A stretch of 15,742 nt of DNA from JAVBNH01 sp031551635 (GTDB taxonomy: Bacteria > Bacillota > Clostridia > Oscillospirales > Acutalibacteraceae). The translations under genes and the position numbers were made by a program. Below, piece by piece: positions 6,312 to 12,179 of this stretch. The notes under the pieces are model-generated. The model searched no databases. It saw only the letters and a program-made list of their open reading frames with translations, and was not told where the DNA came from. The DNA lies in assembly GCA_031551635.1 (NCBI GenBank), contig JAVBNH010000034.1:1-15742 (forward strand), given 5' to 3'. Each line of letters opens with the position of its first letter. The first letter of the stretch is position 1.

Positions 6312-7895
6312 TTAACTCTCAGCTTCACCGGTTGTTTTTTCCGGCACTATATCGGTGTATTTAACCGTATCAAGACCTGCGGATACACGGAGAATCTTCC
6401 TCGCTGAAGCCGCGTCCAGCCAGAGCTTCCCGAGGACATTTGCCGCCTGATAGTAAACTCCTTCAAGGGTTTCGAGATAGGCGGAGGCTCTGAGCACTGT
6501 TCTCGCGTCAACCGCTGTGACCTTGCCGTCAGCGTCCACATCGCCGTAAACCACAACTGAATACTGCGAGAGCTTTTTGCCCCATAAGTCATAGATATAG
6601 AGCTTTGAGCCGGTCGTTATATAGTTTCCTCTAAGAAATATATTGCCATTCACGTCAAGGGCGCTTATATTGGCATTATTGAAATTTAGAAGAAAATCAC
6701 TGTAGAGCGTCTCGGGCTTGACATTTTTTATGTATCTGTCCCTAATATAAATTTTGTAGTCGGAATGCGCGCGTAAATCGGGAACAGCCGGATTATACTC
6801 TGAATGCGGTTCTGTGGTACCGGTTGGCGATGTCGGTGAAGTGGGTTCAGTGATCTGCTTTGAGGTTGTCCCATCCGGCTTTGTCGTCGTCTCGCTCGGT
6901 TTTTGAGTGGTCGATTGCCCCGGTTCGGTTGTTGTTATGTCAGTTGAAGGCTCCTCTGTGATGATTACAGTCTGTAATTTGCTGTTTTTCGCGTAGGTGT
7001 GCGCCGCCGAATCCTTATAACAGTAAATCACCATTGCATCGATTTTTTTGTTTTCATCGTTAAAGCCCAGAGCCATGCTGCCTATTGCTGTGACACTTTT
7101 CGGCACCTGCACGCTCAGGAGCTTGTTGCAATAGCCAAAAGCACTGTCACCTATTGATTGAAGCCCCTCATTCATGATTACCTCATTGAGGGCGACGCTG
7201 CCGAAAAAGGCACGCTTACCGATTTCTTTGAGAGTTGAGGGAAGGGTGTAGGAGGAGATAAAGAGGCATTTATAAAACGCGCCGTCCTCAATAACTGTAA
7301 GGTTTTTCGGCATGGTCACTTTTGAAAGCTTATTTGCGCCTGAGAAGGCGGAGCTGCCGACAACAGTAACGCTGTCGGGGATTTTATAGCTGAAATCATT
7401 TCTGCCGATAGGATAATAAACTATTTTTGAAGCGTCTTTATTAAATAAAACGCCGTCAATATCGCTGAAATCGGGATTATCTTTGTCAACTTTAATTTCC
7501 TTAAGAGAAGTACATTCGCCGAAAACAGTTGTCCCGAGCTCAGTAAGGCTTGCGGGAAATTTGACGCTCTCAAGATTTGCGCAGGCAAAAAAAGCCATAT
7601 CCTTAAGTGTGGTAAATCCTTCGGGAAATTCGACAGAGGTTATATAAATATTCCCGAGAAAAACTGATTGCGCTATAGAAACAACCTGTCTGCCGCCGAG
7701 CATTTCGGGAATTTTTACATCCTCCTTCGCGGTGGAGCCCGTGATTTCAACATAAGCGGTGCCGGGTATCTGGCTGAAGGAGTAAATTTCTTCCGGCGCC
7801 TCCTGCTCTGCTTTTACGAAATTGAAGGAGCCAGACGCGAAGCAAAGGGAGATGACCAGGGCTATCGCGATTATTTTTTTCTTATAATTATACAT
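6312..7895 (-). CDS. Secreted BspA-like leucine-rich-repeat protein with C-terminal dockerin-like segment
   Basis: This is a 527-residue exported protein. Residues 1-29 form a signal peptide (MYNYKKK, a hydrophobic stretch, cleavage after VKA). Residues about 35-310 are LRR_5/BspA-type repeats, recognised by recurring phrases such as LTELGTTVFGECTSLKEI, TVIEDGAFYKC and LQSIGDSAFGYC. A Thr/Ser/Pro-rich linker follows (about 313-365), then a beta-rich segment (about 395-450) and GDVDADGKVTAVDARTVLR at 451-469, which matches the first calcium-binding half of a type I dockerin. The second half (AANVLGKLWLDAASARKILR) keeps the helix but lacks the DxDxDG ligands. BspA-type LRR proteins bind host or matrix proteins; the dockerin-like part may anchor the protein or fold on its own. 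The start is the ATG at 7895, not the TTG at 7904, because AAGGA lies 10 nt ahead of the ATG and only 1 nt from the TTG. It lies 13 bp after the isomerase gene, so they are probably co-transcribed. Confidence 0.88.
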   Translation of the reverse strand: MYNYKKKIIAIALVISLCFASGSFNFVKAEQEAPEEIYSFSQIPGTAYVEITGSTAKEDVKIPEMLGGRQVVSIAQSVFLGNIYITSVEFPEGFTTLKDMAFFACANLESVKFPASLTELGTTVFGECTSLKEIKVDKDNPDFSDIDGVLFNKDASKIVYYPIGRNDFSYKIPDSVTVVGSSAFSGANKLSKVTMPKNLTVIEDGAFYKCLFISSYTLPSTLKEIGKRAFFGSVALNEVIMNEGLQSIGDSAFGYCNKLLSVQVPKSVTAIGSMALGFNDENKKIDAMVIYCYKDSAAHTYAKNSKLQTVIITEEPSTDITTTEPGQSTTQKPSETTTKPDGTTSKQITEPTSPTSPTGTTEPHSEYNPAVPDLRAHSDYKIYIRDRYIKNVKPETLYSDFLLNFNNANISALDVNGNIFLRGNYITTGSKLYIYDLWGKKLSQYSVVVYGDVDADGKVTAVDARTVLRASAYLETLEGVYYQAANVLGKLWLDAASARKILRVSAGLDTVKYTDIVPEKTTGEAES

Positions 7896-7908
7896 AAATA
7901 CCAAATCC

Positions 7909-8379
7909 TTAAAAAAGAGTAACCGTTTTGATTTTTTGCTCTTTAACGGGTCTGTCGCCTGCGCTTGTCGGCACGGCGGCTATTTCGTCAACCACTTCTA
8001 TTCCCTTAGTGACCTTTCCGAATGCGGCGTATTGACCGTCAAGGAAGACGCCGTCAGCATGCATGATGAAAAACTGCGAGCTTGCCGAATTCGGACTTTG
8101 AGAGCGAGCCATGGATATTACGCCTCTCTCGTGCGAGAGGTCATTTTTGTGACCGTTTATCCGGAATTCTCCGACGATGTTCTCATCCGAGCCGCCGAAG
8201 CCTGTTCCCTGCGGGTCACCGCCCTGAATCATGAAGCCGGGTATGACGCGATGGAAAATAAGCCCGTCATAGAAGCCTTTAGAGACAAGTCTTTCAAAGT
8301 TTTCAACCGTTTTCGGTGCAATCTCCGCATAAAGCTCAAGTTCAATTATACCGCCGTTTTCCATTTCTATCCTTATCAT
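7909..8379 (-). CDS. Cyclophilin-type peptidyl-prolyl cis-trans isomerase
   Basis: This 156-residue cyclophilin catalyses cis-trans rotation of X-Pro bonds during protein folding. The sequence shows the family core FHRVIPGFMIQGGDP at residues 42-56, with the catalytic arginine R44 and the QGGD segment, then SQFFIMHAD at 101-109 and LDGQYAAFGKV at 113-123. As in many bacterial small cyclophilins, the human active-site tryptophan region is replaced by LDGQYAAFG. There is no signal peptide, so it should be cytoplasmic. The ATG at 8379 is preferred to the upstream TTG at 8388, because AAGGGA is 10 nt before the ATG and the family begins at MIRIEMENG. It is the first gene of a probable two-gene minus-strand unit with the exported LRR protein, and it is divergent from argG. 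Confidence 0.94.
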   Translation of the reverse strand: MIRIEMENGGIIELELYAEIAPKTVENFERLVSKGFYDGLIFHRVIPGFMIQGGDPQGTGFGGSDENIVGEFRINGHKNDLSHERGVISMARSQSPNSASSQFFIMHADGVFLDGQYAAFGKVTKGIEVVDEIAAVPTSAGDRPVKEQKIKTVTLF

Positions 8380-8497
8380 ATTAACCAAATCCCTTCAAAT
8401 GTTTTTAGACTATAATACTATATCTATTTAATTTTATAACAAAAAGCTCTTTTTTTCAAGTCATTTTGTGAAATTTACAAATGATACATATAGTTAA

Positions 8498-8532
8498 TGT
8501 ATAAAATTGCAATATATATGTATAATTATACA
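8498..8532 (+). promoter_or_regulatory. Pair of ARG-box-like operators upstream of argG
   Basis: TGTATAAAATTGCA (8498-8511) and TGTATAATTATACA (8519-8532) match the ArgR/AhrC half-site consensus TGAATWWWWATTCA at 11 and 12 of 14 positions. The second is a perfect palindrome. Their centres are exactly 21 bp apart, the two-turn spacing known for paired ARG boxes bound by an ArgR hexamer. They lie just upstream of the predicted argG promoter. A third, weaker match (TGTATTATAATTAC, 8570-8583) overlaps the -10 region. The binding factor is inferred from consensus and gene function. Confidence 0.65.
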
Positions 8533-8548
8533 GTATTTGCAAATTCTA

Positions 8549-8577
8549 TTGACAAAGTTTACTTATGTGTGTATTAT
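8549..8577 (+). promoter_or_regulatory. Sigma-A-type promoter of the arginine genes
   Basis: TTGACA (8549-8554) is a perfect -35 hexamer. TATTAT (8572-8577) follows after 17 bp and serves as the -10. A better-looking TATAAT at 8575-8580 would give a 20-bp spacer, so the 17-bp choice is preferred. The expected transcript start is near 8584, giving a leader of about 45 nt before argG. Confidence 0.65.
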
Positions 8578-8627
8578 AATTACCATAATATCTGTAAAAA
8601 ATTAACACTTCGGAAGGATTGGTTTCA

Positions 8628-9860
8628 ATGACAAACGAGAAGAAGATTAAAAAAATAGTGCTGGCTTATTCAGGCGGGCTTGACACCTCAATTATTATAC
8701 CCTGGCTCAAGGAAAACTACGAGGGTTGCGAGGTTATCGCCGTTTCGGGCGACGTCGGGCAGGGCACAGAGCTTGACGGGCTTGAGGAAAAAGCTATTAA
8801 AACAGGCGCGTCAAAGCTGTATATCGAGGACTTAAAGAGCGAATTTGTCAATGATTTCGTCTTTCCGACGCTGAAGGCAGGCGCGGTATATGAAGGGGAT
8901 TACCTCCTCGGCACCTCCTTTGCGCGGCCGGTTATCGCGAAGAGAATCGTTGAAATAGCTCTCGCGGAGGGCGCAGACGCAATCTGCCACGGCTGCACGG
9001 GCAAGGGCAACGACCAGGTTCGTTTTGAGCTGACTATAAAGGCCTTCGCGCCGGAGATGATAATAATCGCACCGTGGCGTGTGTGGGACATCAAGTCGCG
9101 CGACGAAGAAATAGACTATGCCGAGGCGCATAATGTTCCGCTGAAAATAAACAGAGAAACAAATTACTCAAAGGATAAAAACCTCTGGCACCTTTCGCAT
9201 GAGGGGCTTGACCTTGAGGACCCCGCGAATGAACCCATGTATAACAAGGAAGGCTTCCTTGAGATGGGCGTTTCGCCCGAAGCAGCACCTGATAAGCCGA
9301 GCTATGTTACAATAGGCTTTGAGAAGGGTATTCCCGTTTCACTTGACGGTGTTATGCTCGATGGTGTTACTATGATTGAAAAGCTCAACGATATTGGCGG
9401 CGCGAACGGTATCGGACTTGTCGATCTGGTTGAAAACAGGCTTGTCGGAATGAAGTCTCGAGGCGTTTATGAGACTCCCGGCGGCACAATTCTTTACAAG
9501 GCGCATCAGGTGCTCGAAACCATTTGCCTTGACCGCGACACCCTTCACTATAAGACGCTGCTCGCGCAGAAATATTCTGAGCTTGTGTATTTCGGGCAGT
9601 GGTTTACACCTCTGAGGGAAGCTCTCGACGCTTTTGTAGATAAAACGCAGGAGACTGTCACGGGCGAGGTAAGGCTGAAGCTCTATAAGGGCAACTTGAT
9701 TAATGCGGGCGTGACTTCGCCGTATTCGCTCTATAATCAGGAAATCGCGACCTTCGATGAGGACGAGGTGTACAACCAGAACGATTCCGCAGGCTTCATC
9801 AATCTTTTCGGTCTGCCGATTAAAGTCAAAGCGATGATAGATCAGAAAAATAAAAAGTAG
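8628..9860 (+). CDS. argG: Argininosuccinate synthase
   Basis: ArgG joins citrulline and aspartate, using ATP that is split to AMP and pyrophosphate through a citrullyl-adenylate intermediate, in the penultimate step of arginine synthesis. The 410-residue cytoplasmic protein has the N-type ATP pyrophosphatase loop AYSGGLDTS at residues 13-21, SGDVGQG at 40-46, GTSFARP at 95-101 and the nucleotide/substrate signature HGCTGKGNDQVRFE at 121-134. The length is normal for the bacterial family. The ATG at 8628 is chosen over a TTG at 8619, because GGAAGGA at 8612-8618 gives 9-nt spacing and the TTG would leave almost none. A HIT-family gene starts 9 bp after the stop and argH follows, so the three should form one transcript ending at the terminator near 11782. 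The upstream ARG-box pair suggests arginine repression. Confidence 0.97.
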   Translation: MTNEKKIKKIVLAYSGGLDTSIIIPWLKENYEGCEVIAVSGDVGQGTELDGLEEKAIKTGASKLYIEDLKSEFVNDFVFPTLKAGAVYEGDYLLGTSFARPVIAKRIVEIALAEGADAICHGCTGKGNDQVRFELTIKAFAPEMIIIAPWRVWDIKSRDEEIDYAEAHNVPLKINRETNYSKDKNLWHLSHEGLDLEDPANEPMYNKEGFLEMGVSPEAAPDKPSYVTIGFEKGIPVSLDGVMLDGVTMIEKLNDIGGANGIGLVDLVENRLVGMKSRGVYETPGGTILYKAHQVLETICLDRDTLHYKTLLAQKYSELVYFGQWFTPLREALDAFVDKTQETVTGEVRLKLYKGNLINAGVTSPYSLYNQEIATFDEDEVYNQNDSAGFINLFGLPIKVKAMIDQKNKK

Positions 9861-9869
9861 GGTGCTGGA

Positions 9870-10316
9870 ATGGACTGCCTGATGTGCGATATTATTAAAA
9901 GCAAAGAAGATGATCCGTATTTTATAATCGAACTTGATACGGGTTATGCGGCGCTTGGGTGGCATCAAAGATTTAAAGGGTATACTCTTTTTATATGCAA
10001 AATTCATGCGTCTGAACTTCACGAGCTAGAGCCAGCGTATAAGTCAAAATTTATGGAGGAAATGTCAATCGTCGCCGAAGCTGTGTTTAATGTATATAAA
10101 CCTGATAAAATGAATTACGAGCTGCTTGGAAACGGTGTTTCTCATTTGCATTGGCATCTTTTTCCACGGCGAATCGGCGATACTCCAAATGGCGGACCGG
10201 TTTGGTGGCTGCCAAAAGAGGAAATGTATAACGATTCAATAAAACCCGGCTGTGAAGAACGCGAAAAAATGATAGCGGAAATCCGAAATGAAATCATAAA
10301 ATTGCGCACGAAATAA
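9870..10316 (+). CDS. HIT-family (histidine triad) nucleotide hydrolase or transferase
   Basis: HIT proteins hydrolyse or transfer nucleotides from adenylylated compounds such as AMP-lysine, AMP-NH2 or dinucleoside polyphosphates. The 148-residue protein carries the triad HLHWHLF at residues 92-98 within NYELLGNGVSHLHWHLFPR. It has an N-terminal CLMC motif (C3 and C6) like other HIT enzymes that open with CxxC, and the KGYTLFICKIHASELHEL block (36-53) of the fold. It lies 9 bp after argG and 16 bp before argH, so it is almost certainly co-transcribed with them. It is visibly more AT-rich than argG and argH (about 33-45% GC in sampled lines against about 63% in a sampled argG line), which hints at a different history. 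Its place between two arginine genes is suggestive because ArgG makes an adenylylated intermediate, but that link is inference only. Confidence 0.9.
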   Translation: MDCLMCDIIKSKEDDPYFIIELDTGYAALGWHQRFKGYTLFICKIHASELHELEPAYKSKFMEEMSIVAEAVFNVYKPDKMNYELLGNGVSHLHWHLFPRRIGDTPNGGPVWWLPKEEMYNDSIKPGCEEREKMIAEIRNEIIKLRTK

Positions 10317-10332
10317 AGGATGTATTGGATAT

Positions 10333-11718
10333 ATGGAAAAACTTTGGACCGGACGTTTTAAAAAGCAGCTTGACAGCGCCGCCGACGATTTTAATTCTTC
10401 GATTCATTTTGACAGCAGGATGTTTTCGCAGGATATTACCGGCTCGGTTGCCCATGCCGCTATGCTCGCTTCTCGCGGGATAATTTCCGATGAGGATTAC
10501 GAGGCTATTGCTTCCGCACTCACCGATATTCTTTGTGATATAAAAGAGGAGAGGCTGGAGATTGATTACTCCTGTGAGGATATTCATTCCTTTGTGGAAG
10601 CGGAGCTTGTCCGGCGTATCGGCGACAAAGGCAAGCGCCTTCACACGGCGCGGAGCAGGAACGACCAGGTAGCTCTTGATATCCGCCTGTATTTATTAAG
10701 TGAAATTGAAGAGATAAACTCGCTCTTAAAGGGTGTTATTAAAGCTGTCTGCGAAAAAGCCCGGGAGCATTCATGTACGGTTATGCCCGGCTACACCCAT
10801 ATGCAGCGCGCTCAGCCTGTTACCTTCGGACATCATATAATGGCGTACGCGATGATGTTTCTGCGAGATTTGTCGCGCCTTTCGGACTGCGAAAAACGCA
10901 TGAAGGTCTCGCCGCTCGGCTCCTGCGCATTAGCGGGAACCACCTTTGACATTGACAGGAAGGCAGTAGCCGACTTTTTCGATATGAACGACTACACAAA
11001 AAACAGCATTGACGGCGTTTCTGACAGGGATTTCACCGCTGAGCTAGCCTTTGTGTGCTCAATGATAATGATGCACCTTTCCCGCTTCTGCGAGGAAATA
11101 ATTCTCTGGTGCTCATGGGAGTTTAAATTTATCGAGCTTGACGATGCTTATTCGACAGGCTCAAGTATTATGCCGCAAAAGAAGAATCCTGATATAGCTG
11201 AGCTAATCAGAGGAAAGACCGGACGTGTTTACGGCGATCTGACGGCTCTGCTGACTATGCTCAAGGGGCTTCCTCTTGCCTATAATAAGGATATGCAGGA
11301 GGATAAGGAGGCTATATTCGAAGCGGTTGACACAGTAAAAGCATCGCTCACGGTTTTCGCGCCTATGCTCACAACGATGAGTGTCCGAGCGGACAATATG
11401 CTAAAAGCGGCACAGTGCGGCTTTATAAACGCTACCGACTGCGCCGATTACCTCACAGCGAAGGGGATTCCCTTCAGGACGGCTTATAAAATCACTGGTG
11501 AGATTGTCGCTTATTGCATTGATAACTCACTCACCCTTGAGACACTGACACTCGAGCAATACAGAAGCTTCAGCGATGATTTTGATGAGGGTGTCTATGA
11601 GGCGGTAAACCTCGACAACTGCGTGAAAAGAAGAATTTCCACCGGCGGAACCTCCCCGGAATCCGTTACGGCGCAGATTGAGTTTGTCAACAAAGAGCTG
11701 GAAAACTATACTGATTAA
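10333..11718 (+). CDS. argH: Argininosuccinate lyase
   Basis: ArgH splits argininosuccinate into arginine and fumarate, the final step of arginine synthesis, as a homotetramer of the fumarase/aspartase superfamily. The 461-residue length is typical. Visible landmarks are LWTGRF at the N-terminus, HTARSRNDQ at 104-112, GYTHMQRAQP at 153-162 with the active-site histidine H156, and the superfamily signature GSSIMPQKKNPD at 276-287, which contains the catalytic serine loop. Likely ribosome binding sites are AAAGGA at 10315-10320, overlapping the HIT stop codon, or the weaker GGA at 10326-10328. A strong bidirectional-looking terminator follows 12 bp after the stop, closing the operon. Confidence 0.97.
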   Translation: MEKLWTGRFKKQLDSAADDFNSSIHFDSRMFSQDITGSVAHAAMLASRGIISDEDYEAIASALTDILCDIKEERLEIDYSCEDIHSFVEAELVRRIGDKGKRLHTARSRNDQVALDIRLYLLSEIEEINSLLKGVIKAVCEKAREHSCTVMPGYTHMQRAQPVTFGHHIMAYAMMFLRDLSRLSDCEKRMKVSPLGSCALAGTTFDIDRKAVADFFDMNDYTKNSIDGVSDRDFTAELAFVCSMIMMHLSRFCEEIILWCSWEFKFIELDDAYSTGSSIMPQKKNPDIAELIRGKTGRVYGDLTALLTMLKGLPLAYNKDMQEDKEAIFEAVDTVKASLTVFAPMLTTMSVRADNMLKAAQCGFINATDCADYLTAKGIPFRTAYKITGEIVAYCIDNSLTLETLTLEQYRSFSDDFDEGVYEAVNLDNCVKRRISTGGTSPESVTAQIEFVNKELENYTD

Positions 11719-11730
11719 TAATAAAGGAAT

Positions 11731-11782
11731 AAAAAGACCGGTCAGCCAGAATTCAAATAGATTCTGACTGACCGGTCTTTTT
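11731..11782 (+). terminator. Intrinsic terminator of the argG-HIT-argH unit
   Basis: AAAAAGACCGGTCAG (11731-11745) pairs with CTGACCGGTCTTTTT (11768-11782), a perfect 15-bp arm including the A and T tracts. A CC/GA internal loop and an AGAAT/ATTCT inner stem top the hairpin. The A tract on one side and T tract on the other would let it act in both directions. Confidence 0.92.
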
Positions 11783-11812
11783 CTAACGCCAATTTTTTTT
11801 ATTAGTACCTTA

Positions 11813-11915
11813 TACTAATCCTCCATTAAAAAGCTTCTATCGGAGTGAGCCCTTTTGTAAGAAAGCAAAAGGATTAGCGAACGACAGGTAGAAGCTATTT
11901 TAATGCGGATTAGTA
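11813..11915. mobile_element. 103-bp miniature inverted-repeat element (TACTAATCC ends)
   Basis: The ends read TACTAATCC (11813-11821) and GGATTAGTA (11907-11915). With one or two gaps the inverted match continues inward through ATTAAAA and AGCTTCTA for nearly 30 bp on each side. The centre carries a perfect CCTTTTG/CAAAAGG hairpin (11851-11872). The whole unit could fold as one long stem. It has no transposase and no ORF with a ribosome binding site. It shares the terminal TACTAA with the 156-bp element but differs inside. Confidence 0.65.
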
Positions 11916-11955
11916 TTAGTGGGCTGAAAGCTCAATAAAAAACAAGACTTGGGTT

Positions 11956-11979
11956 GTGGGTTTGGCAAGCCAAGCCCAC
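11956..11979. repeat. Hairpin GTGGGTTTGGC/GCCAAGCCCAC
   Basis: GTGGGTTTGGC (11956-11966) and GCCAAGCCCAC (11969-11979) pair along 11 positions with one G-T wobble around two bases (a four-base loop in practice). There is no T tract, so it is not a standard terminator. It lies inside the segment bracketed by the 17-bp direct repeat and directly abuts GTTAGTA, so it may belong to another TACTAA-type element. Confidence 0.5.
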
Positions 11980-11991
11980 GTTAGTACCTTA

Positions 11992-12024
11992 TACTAACCA
12001 CTGATAAAAAACAGGACGTTAGTA
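11992..12024. mobile_element. Solo or deleted copy of the TACTAACCACTGAT element end
   Basis: Positions 11992-12012 are identical over all 21 bases to the left end of the 156-bp element at 5977-5997. After that the two sites diverge at once. GTTAGTA at 12018-12024 is the reverse complement of the first seven bases, so the unit looks like a 33-bp internally deleted copy. From 12025 to 12179 I see only the adhesin leader: a possible long-range GCGTCT/AGACGC pairing (12077-12082 with 12127-12132) and no convincing promoter. Confidence 0.5.
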
Positions 12025-12179
12025 AGTACAAATTTCAGATCATAAATTAAATTTTGTTAACCTTTGAAATAGACAAGCGTCTACAAAACTAAAATCTTAT
12101 AACCTGTGTGATATATTTGTGACCGGAGACGCCTATTATATGGATACCCAATGCGAATTATATTTTTTTGGAGGTCAAA

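Larger units (their letters stand above)
11802..11997. repeat. 17-bp direct repeat bracketing a 179-bp spaced unit
   Basis: TTAGTACCTTATACTAA occurs exactly at 11802-11818 and again at 11981-11997. Each copy is itself an inverted repeat (TTAGTA, a 5-bp CCTTA spacer, TACTAA). It looks as if the right end of one TACTAA-type element is joined through CCTTA to the left end of the next. The stretch from 11783 to 12179 has no gene; it holds this repeat, the 103-bp element, a hairpin, the solo end and the adhesin leader. Confidence 0.7.

Noticed and set aside
7936..8415. 159-codon plus-strand ORF opposite the cyclophilin
   Set aside because: It is the shadow of the isomerase gene, which has clear catalytic motifs on the minus strand.
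8575..8580. TATAAT as the argG -10 box
   Set aside because: It would give a 20-bp spacer from TTGACA; the overlapping TATTAT at 8572-8577 gives 17 bp and is preferred.
9339..10022. 227-codon minus-strand ORF across argG and the HIT gene
   Set aside because: It is antisense to two well-supported genes and has no family resemblance.
12025..12179. Riboswitch (for example cyclic-di-GMP) in the adhesin leader
   Set aside because: Only a 6-bp distant pairing (GCGTCT with AGACGC) is visible and no known riboswitch core was recognised.
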